Notes under the pieces: generated by a model
Seen by the model: the letters and a program-made list of their open reading frames with translations, nothing else
Told to the model about the DNA's origin: nothing
Databases searched by the model: none
Program-made: the position numbers and the translations under genes
Part shown: one piece after another, positions 40,194 to 50,126 of the stretch
Numbering within the stretch: position 1 is the stretch's first letter
Layout of the letters: each line of letters starts with the position of its first letter
Assembly: GCA_013416395.1 (NCBI GenBank)
Contig: JACCEP010000005.1
Span: forward strand, 186,001 to 250,000
Source: Alcaligenaceae bacterium
GTDB taxonomy: Bacteria > Pseudomonadota > Gammaproteobacteria > Burkholderiales > Burkholderiaceae_B
Reading direction: 5' to 3'
DNA: 64,000 bases

Positions 40194-40229
40194 CGCACCA
40201 TAACAGGGAGCGCGCACCAAAATAGGGCG
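40194..40229 (-). promoter_or_regulatory. Two NtrC-like sites upstream of glnK
   Basis: On the minus strand CGCCCTATTTTGGTGCG (40229-40213) matches the enteric NtrC site TGCACTATATTGGTGCA at 13 of 17 positions. CTCCCTGTTATGGTGCG (40210-40194) matches at 10. The distance to the sigma-54 promoter, about 215-260 bp, is typical for enhancer-like sites. The right half-site is strong in both, the left is weak. Confidence 0.5.
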
Positions 40230-40815
40230 ATTTATGCACAGCACCACAGACTTGATAAGGCCCGAAAAGATTATGGGCAAGCGCTAGCGGTGCTTGTCAA
40301 ATGTCATTCTCAAACCTTAAAGGCCAAGAATATGATTGAGCGATGCACAAACTTCATTTCGACAACCATCGGCTCATATGCCGTATTGCCGCCGTCAATA
40401 AACGCTCTCTTAAGCTAGCCGGCGGGCAGCCCACGCTGCAACTAAGTGCCGTAAGCATTCTCCGCAATTTCGCACAAACAGCACAATGGCTGATGAATGA
40501 ACCGATTTCAAGCGTTCCAAAAACGCACAAAAATGTAACAAAACCCTTGTCTCAGAGGTGGTTTGTATCTGACTGTAGAAGCGTGTTTTCGGGCAAACGC
40601 GTCACGGGCCAAGGCTTATGCGGCTTTCGCCAGAATTCCAAGCAAAAAATCTGAGCAAATGAAATCAGGAATTACACTAGGTTCATGGTCGGGACTTGAT
40701 CTGTCGCTAGAATTGTTACCAAGCCAGTTGTAACAAGCACGAGCTGGCGGCCGATGCTTCAGTCGCGCCGGATCGGCAAGGTATATAGCGCGACGTTGGA
40801 CGAGAGAGGAACATC
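40230..40815 (+). other. Intergenic region without supported gene
   Basis: These 586 nt lie between the glnK regulatory region and the first small lipoprotein. One plus-strand frame (40343-40654, 103 codons) is open but has no ribosome site or recognisable features. The promoter for the lipoprotein genes must lie toward the right end; I could not define it securely. Confidence 0.4.
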
Positions 40816-41004
40816 ATGAACAAATCACGTGCACATTTGGCTTTAAGTGCCATGGCTGCCTCCCTAAGCCTGCTTGCCGCGTGTTCAAAGGGTGACGATA
40901 CGCCTCCCCCGGCTGATTCCGGCATGACCACTGCACCTGACGCAGCACCTGCACAGGGTACGGCACCTGAGTCGAGCCCGGCTCCTGGCACCTCGACGCA
41001 GTAA
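40816..41004 (+). CDS. Small putative lipoprotein, paralogue of the next gene
   Basis: A 62-residue protein with a lipoprotein signal peptide ending in SLLAAC (Cys22), followed by only about 40 residues rich in Pro, Ala, Thr and Ser. The GAGGAAC ribosome site before ATG 40816 is good. The signal region closely matches that of the next gene (MNKSRAHLALSAMAAS versus MNKTRTHIAIIGIIAS), so the two arose by duplication. The function is unknown; the mature part looks unstructured. Confidence 0.7.
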   Translation: MNKSRAHLALSAMAASLSLLAACSKGDDTPPPADSGMTTAPDAAPAQGTAPESSPAPGTSTQ

Positions 41005-41123
41005 TCTCGAAAGACATTTCGCCAAAAGGCCAGATCATCAGTTCGTTGTTGGGTTATTTGTCGCGCTGCAATCCAACAACAAAAATATCTTGCGACATCG
41101 TTTTAAAAAAGTGAGGAATCATC

Positions 41124-41588
41124 ATGAACAAGACCCGCACACACATAGCCATTATCGGAATCATCGCTTCCATGAGCCTGCTTGCCGCTTGCTCCAAGGA
41201 AGAGGACAAAAATGCTGTTGACTCAGGCGTTGCAGCCCCCGTTGTAGTGCCTGAGACGGCGCCTGCCCCAGCACCTACGCCAGCACCTACGCCAGCACCT
41301 ACCCCTGAGCCTCAGGTTGCGCCAGCAGCTGAGCCAGCGCCCGCTACTAGCAGCACCATGACACCTGCAGAGCCTTCCGAAACTGAAAAGCTCAAGCAAG
41401 ATGCCAAGGAAGCTGGCGACGCGGTGGCTGAAAAGGCAAAAGAACTCAAAGACGCCACCGCTGAAAAGGCAGATGAGGCGGGTGCAGCCATTCGCTCTGG
41501 TGCTGACAAGGCAGACAAGGCCATTCAAGACAAGCTTGGCGATGGCAGCCCCAGCACTGATGCGCCACCACCGGCCAACCAAAAGTAA
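41124..41588 (+). CDS. Putative lipoprotein with Pro-Ala linker and LEA-like amphipathic helix
   Basis: A 154-residue protein. The lipoprotein signal ends in SLLAAC (Cys22); then comes a Pro-Ala-Thr linker with four APTP repeats (about residues 48-65). A Lys/Glu/Ala/Asp-rich helical stretch (about 85-140, such as DAVAEKAKELKDATAEKADE) follows, with the 11-residue-like periodicity of LEA or stress-related repeat proteins. It is paralogous to the previous gene in the first 25 residues. The function is unknown; a cell-envelope stress role is a guess. Confidence 0.75.
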   Translation: MNKTRTHIAIIGIIASMSLLAACSKEEDKNAVDSGVAAPVVVPETAPAPAPTPAPTPAPTPEPQVAPAAEPAPATSSTMTPAEPSETEKLKQDAKEAGDAVAEKAKELKDATAEKADEAGAAIRSGADKADKAIQDKLGDGSPSTDAPPPANQK

Positions 41589-41752
41589 TCGCCATGCTGC
41601 GGATGTCACCGTGCAGGTGCTACCAAGCAGTGACATTTTGCTAGGGTTTTTTAAAGTGCACCATTAGCCGAAGGCCTTAAGCGACACGCCGGGTATGCTT
41701 GCAACATGCCCGGCATTTGCGCTCAAGGCAACGTTCAAGCCAGTTGCACCAA

Positions 41753-41779
41753 AACGGACTTTTCCAAGTCCGTTTTTTT
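41753..41779 (+). terminator. Intrinsic terminator upstream of ubiK
   Basis: AACGGACTT (41753-41761) pairs perfectly with AAGTCCGTT (41766-41774) and is followed by five T residues. A second 10-bp hairpin without a T tract lies at 41688-41714. Both are downstream of the lipoprotein genes, and this one probably ends their transcript. Confidence 0.85.
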
Positions 41780-41812
41780 GTACACTAGACCATTAAGTCA
41801 ATGGAGATAGCC

Positions 41813-42082
41813 ATGATAGGCCGCAGCGATTGGATCGAAGAGTTTCAAAAAAACATGTCTGACCTTATTGCCAAAAGCCCGGCGGCAGACATCGAACGTA
41901 ACGTCAAGGCGATGATGGCACAGACGTTCTCACGTATGGACCTGGTCACGCGAGATGAATTTGATGTGCAGGCCCAGTTACTTGAGCGTGCGCTTTCGCG
42001 CATAACCGCGCTCGAATCCAGGGTGCAGGCTCTTGAGGGGCGGCCAGACACGCCACTGCAGCAGGGCACTTCGCACGTGTGA
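41813..42082 (+). CDS. ubiK: Ubiquinone biosynthesis accessory factor UbiK
   Basis: An 89-residue BMFP-domain protein (formerly DUF526/YqiC). The family pattern is an N-terminal amphipathic helix followed by a C-terminal coiled coil: MAQTFSRMDLVTRDEFDVQA, then LLERALSRITALESRVQALE. In E. coli UbiK binds UbiJ and supports aerobic ubiquinone synthesis. ATG 41813 is preferred over ATG 41801 because GGAG is placed correctly for it. It is monocistronic by appearance. Confidence 0.85.
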   Translation: MIGRSDWIEEFQKNMSDLIAKSPAADIERNVKAMMAQTFSRMDLVTRDEFDVQAQLLERALSRITALESRVQALEGRPDTPLQQGTSHV

Positions 42083-42088
42083 CGCCCG

Positions 42089-42243
42089 CCCAGCGGAAGC
42101 GCCAATTGCTGCAAGGGGCGCCTAGCGCAAGAGATACCCTAGCGCAACAGGTTCGCAGCGCAACAGGTTCACAGCGCAAGAGGCAACTAGCCAAGAAACC
42201 CCCAGCGGAGGCGCGACCTGGTGCGAGGGGCACCTAACGAAGA
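42089..42243 (+). repeat. Diverged 43-bp direct repeats and nested 14-bp repeats
   Basis: Copies beginning CCCAGCGGA(A/G)GCGC at 42089 and 42201 share about 43 bp with scattered differences. Between them AGCGCAACAGGTTC occurs twice in tandem (about 42143-42172), with further AGCGCAA copies nearby. They fill the 375-nt gap between ubiK and yifB, which has no supported gene. Confidence 0.65.
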
Positions 42244-42457
42244 TGCACACAGCGCAAAAGCAACGTTCGCTGCAGCGATGTGGTCTTCGTTGCGAAACAG
42301 GCGCACTTTCGGGAAGCACGTGGCGTTTGTTGGTAGTTTTTCCGGTGGATAATTTGTTACTCGACCCGTCTCGCTGGGCTTGCTATCACGTCATACTCGC
42401 CGCACGGCATTCATCAGGTACGGTTTTCGTCCTGTCTGCCGTTTGGCGAGGTGTTAT

Positions 42458-44011
42458 ATGTCACTGGCAGTGGTGGCCAGTCGCGCACTCTACGGGCTTG
42501 AGGGCTGCGCGGTCAGGGTCGAGGTATATGTAGGAGCCGGGCTTCCGTCATTCAATGTGGTCGGCTTGCCAGGCGCAGGCGTACGCGAAAGCCGTGAGCG
42601 CGTGCGAGCCGCCATTGTCAGCAGCGGCTACGAGTTTCCGGCAGGGCGCGTCACGGTCAATCTTGCACCGGCCGATTTGCCGAAAGATTCAGGCCGTTTT
42701 GATCTTCCCATTGCGCTGGGTATTTTGCTGGCTTCGGCGCAGTTAAATGCTCCTGGTTCCAAAGAGGCAACGTCTAAGCAGGGTCGTTGTGTGCAGCCCG
42801 ATGTGTCGCGTTATGTGCTGGCGGGTGAATTGTCGTTGACAGGTGCCGTTATGGCGGTCAACGCTCCGCTGGCCATTGCGCTGGCTGTGGCGCGGCAGCA
42901 TGCCGGTGCAGTATTGGTTTTGCCAGAGGCCAATGCGGCATCTGCCGCTCGGGTGCCTGGTATTCATGTGCTGGCTGCACGCACACTGGCAGACGTAGCA
43001 GCACATTTTTCGGGTGTCTCGTCCTTGCCTGTCGCTACACCCCCAGACGAGAAGCTCAATGTGCCTGACGCATGCCAGGCGGCAGTCCGCTGTCTTTCTG
43101 ATGTGCGGGGGCAACCGCAGGCCAGGCGTGCGCTTGAGGTTGCTGCGGCCGGGGGCCACAGTCTGCTTATGTCCGGCCCTCCAGGCACCGGGAAAAGCAT
43201 GTTGGCACAACGTTTGCCAGGTTTGCTGCCACAGCTGGATACCGAACAGTCACTGGAAGTTTGCGCTTTGGCGGGCTTAGAGGGCATAGATTTGCCATGC
43301 CAGGTGCAACCGCCATTTCGTGCGCCTCATCATTCTGCCTCGGCCGCTGCATTGGTGGGTGGGGGGGCGGTGCCACGTCCCGGTGAAATCAGCAGAGCCC
43401 ATCGTGGCGTCTTGTTTCTGGATGAATTGCCCGAGTTTCAGCGGCATGTGCTCGAGTGCTTGCGCGAACCGCTGGAAACCGGCCATATTTCTATTGCCCG
43501 TGCGGCGCGCACGCTTACGTTTCCAGCCGCTTTTCAACTGGTGGCAGCCATGAACCCGTGCCCTTGTGGTTGGCTGGGGCACCCCGTCAGGCCTTGTGCC
43601 TGCACGCCTGACAGCATTGCCAAATATCGTCAGCGTATCTCAGGGCCTTTGCTTGATCGCATTGATATCCAGATTTCTCTGCCGGCGACAGAGGGGCATT
43701 GGCTCGATATGCCGCCCGGCGAAGCATCGGCCAGCGTGCGTCAGCGAGTACAGGCTTGCCGTGCCCGACAGCAGCGCCGGCAGAACTGTCATAATGCCAC
43801 CCTGAACGAGGCAGGTATAAAAGCTTATTGCAAGCTGTCACCCGTAACGGCCGCCTTGATGAAGCAGGCGCTTGTGCGCTGGCATTGGTCGGCACGCACA
43901 GCCAGCCGTGTTTTGCGTGTGGCGCGCACTGTGGCAGATCTGGCGGGTGCTGATGAAATAGCCGAGCTACACATCGCCGAGGCCATCCATTTCAGGCAGC
44001 CTTGGCCATGA
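42458..44011 (+). CDS. YifB/ComM family Mg-chelatase-like AAA+ ATPase
   Basis: A 517-residue protein: an N-terminal ChlI/Lon-protease-like domain (to about 170), an AAA+ core with Walker A GPPGTGKSMLAQRLPG and Walker B GVLFLDELPEF, and a C-terminal Mg-chelatase region. ComM in Vibrio is a branch-migration helicase for natural transformation; YifB homologues are widespread. ATG 42458 has a GAGG ribosome site; the longer frame from 42380 does not look coding. Confidence 0.93.
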   Translation: MSLAVVASRALYGLEGCAVRVEVYVGAGLPSFNVVGLPGAGVRESRERVRAAIVSSGYEFPAGRVTVNLAPADLPKDSGRFDLPIALGILLASAQLNAPGSKEATSKQGRCVQPDVSRYVLAGELSLTGAVMAVNAPLAIALAVARQHAGAVLVLPEANAASAARVPGIHVLAARTLADVAAHFSGVSSLPVATPPDEKLNVPDACQAAVRCLSDVRGQPQARRALEVAAAGGHSLLMSGPPGTGKSMLAQRLPGLLPQLDTEQSLEVCALAGLEGIDLPCQVQPPFRAPHHSASAAALVGGGAVPRPGEISRAHRGVLFLDELPEFQRHVLECLREPLETGHISIARAARTLTFPAAFQLVAAMNPCPCGWLGHPVRPCACTPDSIAKYRQRISGPLLDRIDIQISLPATEGHWLDMPPGEASASVRQRVQACRARQQRRQNCHNATLNEAGIKAYCKLSPVTAALMKQALVRWHWSARTASRVLRVARTVADLAGADEIAELHIAEAIHFRQPWP

Positions 44012-44046
44012 GTCAGGCCTGATTGTTAATCAAGCCTGAAAACGGT

Positions 44047-44115
44047 TGGACACACGGGCAGAATTCATCATATAATCAAGGGCTTTTCCGGGCTTGTCAT
44101 CGCCTGGAGAAAGCC
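44047..44115 (+). promoter_or_regulatory. Promoter and structured leader of rpmI operon
   Basis: A perfect -10 TATAAT (44071-44076) has TGGACA 18 bp upstream (44047-44052). Just after it, 44081-44093 and 44102-44115 form a nearly complete 13-bp stem with an 8-nt loop. The leader to rpmI is about 110 nt. A structured leader suits feedback by L20, as known in other bacteria, but no L20 mimic was proven here. Confidence 0.6.
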
Positions 44116-44194
44116 AATAAGTGGGTCGCCAGGTCAAGCAAGTGTCGCCAGACTGTTTTGGGGCCACCTGCATCCACAAATTTCCGAGTTACAC

Positions 44195-44392
44195 ATGCCT
44201 AAGATGAAGACCAAAAAAGGCGCGTCAAAGCGCTTTAAGGTTCGCGGTAGCGGGTCTATCAAGCGGGGCCAGGCGTTTAAGCGCCACATCCTCACCAAGA
44301 AAACCACCAAGAACAAGCGCCAGTTGCGCGGTTCTGCCGCAGTGCACGCCTCAGACGTCGCCGCGGTCAAGGCCATGTTGCCTTTCGCTTGA
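44195..44392 (+). CDS. rpmI: 50S ribosomal protein L35
   Basis: A 65-residue basic protein with the family start [20 protein letters not shown] and the [20 protein letters not shown] core. It precedes rplT by 20 nt, as in nearly all bacteria. infC, normally just upstream, is 9.5 kb away. Confidence 0.97.
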   Translation: MPKMKTKKGASKRFKVRGSGSIKRGQAFKRHILTKKTTKNKRQLRGSAAVHASDVAAVKAMLPFA

Positions 44393-44412
44393 TATAACGG
44401 AGAACCACTACT

Positions 44413-44772
44413 ATGCCACGCGTAAAACGCGGCGTTACCGCCCGAGCTCGTCACAAAAAAGTTATTAAAGCTGCCAAAGGTTATCGCGGCCGCCGAGGTA
44501 ATGTATTCAGAATCGCCAAACAGGCAGTCATGAAGGCTGGGCAATATGCCTACCGTGACCGTCGCAACAAAAAGCGCACTTTCCGTGCTCTCTGGATCAC
44601 CCGTATTAACGCGGCCTGCCGCGAACTGGGTATGTCGTACAGCGTATTCATTGCCGGCACCAAAAAAGCGTCGATCGAACTCGACCGCAAAGTGCTTGCC
44701 GATATGGCTGTTCACGACAAGGCTGGCTTTGCTGCCGTGGTAGCCCAAGCTAAATCCGCGCTGGCTTCCTGA
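44413..44772 (+). CDS. rplT: 50S ribosomal protein L20
   Basis: A 119-residue 23S-binding assembly protein. [20 protein letters not shown] and [20 protein letters not shown] are conserved family blocks. In other bacteria L20 also represses its own operon. It lies between rpmI and pheS. Confidence 0.97.
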   Translation: MPRVKRGVTARARHKKVIKAAKGYRGRRGNVFRIAKQAVMKAGQYAYRDRRNKKRTFRALWITRINAACRELGMSYSVFIAGTKKASIELDRKVLADMAVHDKAGFAAVVAQAKSALAS

Positions 44773-44797
44773 TCGGCTGCGATTCTGTTGTATTGTT

Positions 44798-44827
44798 GCA
44801 AACGGGGCTCTTTTGGGCTCCGTTTGC
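44798..44827 (+). other. Hairpin between rplT and pheS
   Basis: GCAAACGG (44798-44805) pairs with CCGTTTGC (44820-44827) around a 14-nt loop, 18 nt before the pheS start. No T tract and no Phe-rich leader peptide were seen, so enteric-type attenuation is not supported. It may tune translation of pheS. Confidence 0.4.
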
Positions 44828-44845
44828 ATTTGGAAACCCCACATC

Positions 44846-45868
44846 ATGACATCTATGGCTGACGATCTGGTCTTGCAGGCCAAAGAACTCTTTGCGCAAG
44901 CTGCTGACGCTGCGGCACTCGAAAACGCCAAAGCCAGGTTTCTTGGCAAGCAGGGCGCATTGACGCTATTGCTCAAAGGCTTGGGCAAGCTCGATCCCGA
45001 GCAGAAAAAGGCCGAAGGCGCGCGCATCAATCAACTGAAGCAGCAGATCGAAGCTTTGCTCAATGAGCGGCGTGCCGGCCTGGCCCAGGCCGATCTCGAC
45101 AAGCGTCTGGCCTCAGAAACCATAGATGTCAGCTTGCCAGGTCGTGGCCGCAGGTTCGGGGGTATTCACCCGGTTATCCATACCTGGCAACGCATAGAAG
45201 CCATTTTCAGGTCCATCGGTTTTGACGTGGCAGACGGCCCCGAAATCGAAAATGACTGGACCAACTTCACCGCCCTCAATAACCCCGAAAACCATCCCGC
45301 ACGCTCCATGCAAGACACGTTTTATGTCGACATGAACGATGCGCAAGGTTTGCCGCTGTTATTGCGCACGCACACCAGCCCCATGCAAGTGCGCTATGCA
45401 CGCATGCACAAGCCCCCCATTAAAGTCATTGCTCCTGGGCGCACTTACCGTGTAGACAGTGACGCTACGCATTCGCCCATGTTTCATCAGGTTGAAGGAC
45501 TGTGGATCGCCGAAGACATATCTTTCGCCGACCTGAAGGGGGTATATACCGACTTCCTGCGCGCCTTTTTTGAAACTGATGATTTGTCAGTGCGATTCCG
45601 CCCGTCTTTTTTCCCGTTCACTGAGCCCTCCGCCGAAATTGACATGATGTTTACGTCAGGCCCCAATCAGGGGCGCTGGCTTGAAATTTCGGGGTCGGGC
45701 CAGGTACACCCCGAAGTGGTGCGCAATTACGGGCTAGACCCCGAACGCTATATCGGCTTTGCCTTTGGTTCGGGTATAGAACGCCTGACCATGCTGCGTT
45801 ATGGCGTCAACGATTTGCGCCAGTTTTTCGAGGGCGATCTGCGCTTTTTGCGCCAGTTCAATCGCTAA
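44846..45868 (+). CDS. pheS: Phenylalanyl-tRNA synthetase alpha subunit
   Basis: Catalytic subunit of the class II heterotetramer. An N-terminal coiled coil (residues about 5-90) precedes the catalytic core with [16 protein letters not shown], the motif 2 region [16 protein letters not shown], and the motif 3 region [19 protein letters not shown]. It has 340 residues from ATG 44846; an ATG three codons later is also possible. Confidence 0.96.
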   Translation: MTSMADDLVLQAKELFAQAADAAALENAKARFLGKQGALTLLLKGLGKLDPEQKKAEGARINQLKQQIEALLNERRAGLAQADLDKRLASETIDVSLPGRGRRFGGIHPVIHTWQRIEAIFRSIGFDVADGPEIENDWTNFTALNNPENHPARSMQDTFYVDMNDAQGLPLLLRTHTSPMQVRYARMHKPPIKVIAPGRTYRVDSDATHSPMFHQVEGLWIAEDISFADLKGVYTDFLRAFFETDDLSVRFRPSFFPFTEPSAEIDMMFTSGPNQGRWLEISGSGQVHPEVVRNYGLDPERYIGFAFGSGIERLTMLRYGVNDLRQFFEGDLRFLRQFNR

Positions 45869-45901
45869 ACGTCCGAAACACCCGCTTCCTGAGAGCAGAA
45901 C

Positions 45902-48310
45902 ATGCAATTCCCCGAGTCCTGGCTACGCGCTTTCGTCAACCCAGACATCAGCACAGAAGAACTGTCGCACCGGCTTACCATGGCCGGCCTCGAAGTTGAA
46001 GAGACGAACCCTGTTGCACCGCCATTCAGTGGCATTGTTGTCGCACACATCGTTGATGTTGCTGCGCACCCCGATGCTGACAAGCTGCGTGTATGCCAGG
46101 TAGATGACGGCTCTGGTGCCTTGTTGCAAATCGTCTGCGGTGCGCCCAACGCTACGGCAGGCATTAAAGTGCCGCTTGCGCGCGTGGGTGCCGAGCTTCC
46201 GGGCGGCATGAAAATCGGTCCGGTCAAAATGCGTGGCGTGGAATCAGCCGGCATGCTGTGTTCCGCCCGTGAGCTGGGCTTGTCCCAGGATCACGCCGGT
46301 TTGCTCGAACTTGATCAGTCAGCCACGGTTGGCCAATCGCTGCGCGACGCGCTTGATCTCGACGATATGCTGTTCACCCTCAAGCTAACCCCTAACAGGG
46401 CAGACTGCCTCTCTATACTTGGGGTGGCACGAGAGGTGGCGGCGCTTACGGGTAAGTCACTTCAATTGCCGTCGGCTGAGCCTGTTGTTGCCACATTGCA
46501 AGACCACCTGCCTGTGCAAGTACAGGCACCAGACCTGTGCGGCCGCTTTGCCGGTCGTATTATTCGAGGTGTCAACGCCAGGGCACAGACGCCATCGTGG
46601 ATGAAAGCGCGCCTTGAGCGTGCAGGGCAACGCCCGATTTCTGCGCTGGTTGATATTTCCAACTATGTCATGCTTGAGCTTGGCCGGCCTACCCATGTGT
46701 TTGACCTTGATCGTGTGCAGGGTGGTCTTACTGTACGTTGGGCCAAGCCAGGCGAGCAGATCGAGCTGCTTAACGGGCAAACGGTAACACTCGACACCGA
46801 TGTCGGTGTTATTGCCAGTGGTGACCAGCTTGAAAGCCTTGCGGGCATCATGGGTGGCGAAACCTCCGCCGTCACGCTCGACACGACTGCAATTTATGTA
46901 GAAGCGGCTTTCTGGTGGCCTGAGGCCATTATGGGTCGTGCCCGCCGCTACAAATTCAGTTCAGAAGCCAGCCATCGCTTTGAACGCGGTGTGGATTTTG
47001 CCTCCATCCCTGAGCATCTGCAATTCATGACCCGCCTGATCCTGGATATCTGCGGTGGTCAGGCAGGCCCCGTAGACGATCAGGTCATTAACCTGCCAGA
47101 GCGCAACCCTGTGCAGATGCGTCTGCAACGCTGTCAGCGCATTCTTGGCATTCCGCTAACGCGTGAAGAAGTTGCTCGCATTTTTACCAGCCTGGGGTTG
47201 CAACATGTCATTACCGATGATGTGTTCTCGGTGACACCGCCGTCGTACCGGTTTGATCTATGCATTGAAGAAGATCTCATCGAAGAAGTGGCGCGTATTT
47301 ATGGGTTCGAGCGTATCCCTGATGTGCCGCCCGTTGCGCAAGCCAAGATGCGCACTGAGGTCGAAACATTGCGCGGGCCGCACATGCTGCGTGCCGCCAT
47401 GGCCTCGCTTGATTACCAAGAGGTCGTCAACTTTGCGTTTGTTGAAGAGGTTTGGGAGCATGATCTGGTTGGCAATGCCAACCCCATCAAACTGCTTAAC
47501 CCTATTGCAAGCCAGCTCGCTGTCATGCGCTCCAGTCTTATTGGTGGTCTGGTCGCCAATATCGTGCATAACGCCAACCGCAAGCAAAGTCGTGTAAGGG
47601 TTTTTGAGCTGGGCCGCGTGTTTATGCGTGACGCGTCAGTGCCTGATGGAGATCTGACGGTCGCAGGGGTTAATCAGCCCATGCGTTTGGCGGGCGCGGC
47701 GTGGGGCCCCGCTGACGAAGAACAATGGGGTGTGCCGACGCGTCAGGTAGACTTCTATGATGTAAAAAATGACCTTGAAAGTGTGCTTGGTCACCAGGCA
47801 TCCAAGCTTGAGTGCATTGCTGAGGCACATCCGGCATTGCACCCAGGGCGTTCAGCACGTCTTGAGCTCGACGGCAAGAGTATAGGATGGCTGGGTGAGC
47901 TGCACCCGCGCTGGGCGCAGCAGTATGATCTCGTCCACGCGCCGGTCGTGTTTGAAGTAGACGCCGAAGCCCTGTCTGAGGTTGGCTTGTTCCAACCGCG
48001 CGAGCTGTCACGACAGCCTGTGGTCATTCGTGATTTGGCTGTGTGGGTTGATGTATCAATTACTTACGGTCAATTGCTTGATACACTCAACAGTAAAATT
48101 CAGTCTGATGCTACGCTCAGTATCGTAAAGGACATTAAACTTTTCGATGTCTGGCGCGACAAGGCAGTGCAAAATACTGAAAAAAGCATGGCGTTTCGTT
48201 TCTGGCTGCAAGGGCGTGACACCACGCTTGATGAAGCTACCGTAGAGCGTTGTCTGGCCAGCCTGCTTGATGCGTTGGTCAATATGTCTGGCGTACGTCC
48301 GCGTGCTTAA
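45902..48310 (+). CDS. pheT: Phenylalanyl-tRNA synthetase beta subunit
   Basis: The 802-residue beta subunit: N-terminal B1 and tRNA-binding (EMAP-like) domain with [21 protein letters not shown]3/B4 editing domain, B5 domain, catalytic-like domain, and C-terminal ferredoxin-fold anticodon-binding domain ([16 protein letters not shown]). It is 33 nt after pheS and 16 nt before ihfA. Confidence 0.97.
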   Translation: MQFPESWLRAFVNPDISTEELSHRLTMAGLEVEETNPVAPPFSGIVVAHIVDVAAHPDADKLRVCQVDDGSGALLQIVCGAPNATAGIKVPLARVGAELPGGMKIGPVKMRGVESAGMLCSARELGLSQDHAGLLELDQSATVGQSLRDALDLDDMLFTLKLTPNRADCLSILGVAREVAALTGKSLQLPSAEPVVATLQDHLPVQVQAPDLCGRFAGRIIRGVNARAQTPSWMKARLERAGQRPISALVDISNYVMLELGRPTHVFDLDRVQGGLTVRWAKPGEQIELLNGQTVTLDTDVGVIASGDQLESLAGIMGGETSAVTLDTTAIYVEAAFWWPEAIMGRARRYKFSSEASHRFERGVDFASIPEHLQFMTRLILDICGGQAGPVDDQVINLPERNPVQMRLQRCQRILGIPLTREEVARIFTSLGLQHVITDDVFSVTPPSYRFDLCIEEDLIEEVARIYGFERIPDVPPVAQAKMRTEVETLRGPHMLRAAMASLDYQEVVNFAFVEEVWEHDLVGNANPIKLLNPIASQLAVMRSSLIGGLVANIVHNANRKQSRVRVFELGRVFMRDASVPDGDLTVAGVNQPMRLAGAAWGPADEEQWGVPTRQVDFYDVKNDLESVLGHQASKLECIAEAHPALHPGRSARLELDGKSIGWLGELHPRWAQQYDLVHAPVVFEVDAEALSEVGLFQPRELSRQPVVIRDLAVWVDVSITYGQLLDTLNSKIQSDATLSIVKDIKLFDVWRDKAVQNTEKSMAFRFWLQGRDTTLDEATVERCLASLLDALVNMSGVRPRA

Positions 48311-48326
48311 GGAGCAAATCATCACA

Positions 48327-48647
48327 ATGAAATCCGATCGCACTCTCACCAAGGCAGAACTTGCCGAGTTATTATTCGAACGCGTGGGCCTGAATAAACG
48401 TGAAGCCAAAGATATCGTCGACACGTTTTTCGAAGAAATCCGCGAATCCCTGGCGCATGGCGTAGAGGTCAAACTGTCAGGTTTCGGAAACTTCCAGGTT
48501 CGTGACAAGCCGCCGCGTCCCGGGCGTAACCCCAAAACCGGCGAGGTCATCCCTATTGCAGCGCGCCGGGTGGTTACGTTTCATGCAAGCCAGAAGCTCA
48601 AAAGTGTGGTCGAGCTGGCTGGCAAACCTGCAACATCGCCCAAATAG
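48327..48647 (+). CDS. ihfA: Integration host factor alpha subunit
   Basis: A 106-residue DNA-bending protein. [20 protein letters not shown] is the N-terminus, and [20 protein letters not shown] with [16 protein letters not shown] forms the DNA-intercalating arm. The start at ATG 48327 follows an AAGGAG site right after pheT. IHF commonly assists sigma-54 promoters such as the one at glnK. Confidence 0.96.
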   Translation: MKSDRTLTKAELAELLFERVGLNKREAKDIVDTFFEEIRESLAHGVEVKLSGFGNFQVRDKPPRPGRNPKTGEVIPIAARRVVTFHASQKLKSVVELAGKPATSPK

Positions 48648-48818
48648 GTTGCTAGGGTGGGCTACTGGTGTTGCCGCCACGGTTGCATGCAGGCTTTGCC
48701 CTTGAGGCTGGGCCGATTGCAAACGGGGCGGCAACGTTTATCGTCGGTTGTCCGGCGGCATTCAGGCATCGTCGCCAGCGGCGATGCGCTTCATTCTTAA
48801 TCGGCATACAATCCGCAC

Positions 48819-49229
48819 ATGAGCACAAGCGAAAAAACAGTCATTTTGCCGCCCATACCTGCCAAGCGTTACTTTACGATTGGTGAGGTCAGCGATCTAT
48901 GTTGCGTCAAGCCCCACGTGTTGCGCTATTGGGAGCAAGAGTTCACGCAGCTTAAGCCTGTAAAGCGCCGGGGCAACCGTCGTTACTACCAGCACCACGA
49001 AGTGCTGCTGATCAGGCGTATTCGCCACCTACTCTATGAAGAGGGGTTTACCATCAGCGGGGCGCGTAATCGGCTGGGTGATCTGCACGACGTACCGCAT
49101 GATCAGGATGCTGCAGTCCGGCTTTCGGGTGCAGAGTTGCAGGCACTGCGCAAAGACCTTAATAACATCAAAGACATGTTGGGTGCCGCCCTCGGCGATA
49201 ACGAGGCAGCAGATCCACAACGGCTTTGA
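48819..49229 (+). CDS. MerR-family transcriptional regulator
   Basis: A 136-residue regulator with an N-terminal MerR winged helix (residues about 17-85: RYFTIGEVSDLCCVKPHVLR) and a short C-terminal helix region without metal-binding cysteines typical of MerR or CueR. A gene like this regularly follows ihfA in betaproteobacteria. Its regulon is unknown. An imperfect stem (about 48767-48790) lies between ihfA and this gene. Confidence 0.9.
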   Translation: MSTSEKTVILPPIPAKRYFTIGEVSDLCCVKPHVLRYWEQEFTQLKPVKRRGNRRYYQHHEVLLIRRIRHLLYEEGFTISGARNRLGDLHDVPHDQDAAVRLSGAELQALRKDLNNIKDMLGAALGDNEAADPQRL

Positions 49230-49331
49230 TACGCCGCTGCCTGTCTGATCGGTTTGCCTGACTGCGGTTCACGTGCAAGCGAGTTGTATTGTTTTCATCG
49301 CCACCCTAGGGCTGAGCACCAAGAGGTTTTC

Positions 49332-50126
49332 ATGTCAGCTGATTTGCTGCGCAATAAAGCACTTTCAGCGTTGCTGATTTCGGATCCGACACAGAAAATG
49401 GCGGCCACAGGTCAGTTGTCTGACTTGCTTGAGATCGATTGTCATGCCGAAATTACAGCACCCAATGGCATTCCCGGGCGTCCACCACAACCTCTACTGG
49501 TGCCACCCCAACAGGTAAAGCCACGTTCAATGGGTTCGCCCGAGGGCCGGGCGGCGCTCATTCATTCGCTGGCTCACATTGAATTTAACGCTATAAATCT
49601 GGCGTTGGACATACTTTGGCGCTTTGCCGGCATGCCTGAAGGTTTTTATCGTGACTGGGCTCGGGTCGCCCGCGAAGAGGCTTATCATTTTGGGCTGCTG
49701 AAAGGGCATTTGCAGACCATGGGTTATCAGTATGGCGATATGCCTGCCCACGATGGTCTTTGGGAAATGGCAGAGCGCACACAGGATAATTTGCTGGCTC
49801 GTCTGGCTCTGGTGCCCCGAACGCTGGAGGCGCGAGGTCTTGACGCTTCGCCCGTTGTACGCGACAAACTGGCCGGTGCGGGTGACGCCGCCGGAGCGGC
49901 CATTATTGACATTATTTTGCGCGATGAAATCGGTCATGTTGCGGTGGGCAATCACTGGTACCGCTATGAATGCGAGCGTCAGGGTGCCGACCCCGTTGCG
50001 CGATTTGCTGAGTTGGCAACAACATACCGCGCCCCTCGTCTGCGTGGGCCGTTCAATTTGTCTGCCCGCCGCGAGGCCGGGTTTACCGATGAAGATCTAG
50101 ACGTTCTGCAACAGAACGCTCGATAG
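49332..50126 (+). CDS. DUF455 ferritin-like protein
   Basis: A 264-residue protein of the DUF455 family. Its four-helix bundle carries likely di-iron ligands in LAHIEFNAINLALD, REEAYHFGLLKGHL and RDEIGHVAVGNHWY, so it belongs to the ferritin-like superfamily. Its reaction is unknown. ATG 49332 follows an AGAGG site; the frame to 49254 is not conserved-looking. Confidence 0.88.
   Translation: MSADLLRNKALSALLISDPTQKMAATGQLSDLLEIDCHAEITAPNGIPGRPPQPLLVPPQQVKPRSMGSPEGRAALIHSLAHIEFNAINLALDILWRFAGMPEGFYRDWARVAREEAYHFGLLKGHLQTMGYQYGDMPAHDGLWEMAERTQDNLLARLALVPRTLEARGLDASPVVRDKLAGAGDAAGAAIIDIILRDEIGHVAVGNHWYRYECERQGADPVARFAELATTYRAPRLRGPFNLSARREAGFTDEDLDVLQQNAR

Noticed and set aside
40343-40654. 103-codon ORF in the glnK-lipoprotein gap
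   Set aside because: No ribosome site, no recognisable motif and no partner gene; treated as chance.
44798-44827. Enteric-type pheST attenuator
   Set aside because: A hairpin exists, but there is no U tract and no Phe-rich leader peptide, so it was listed only as a hairpin.
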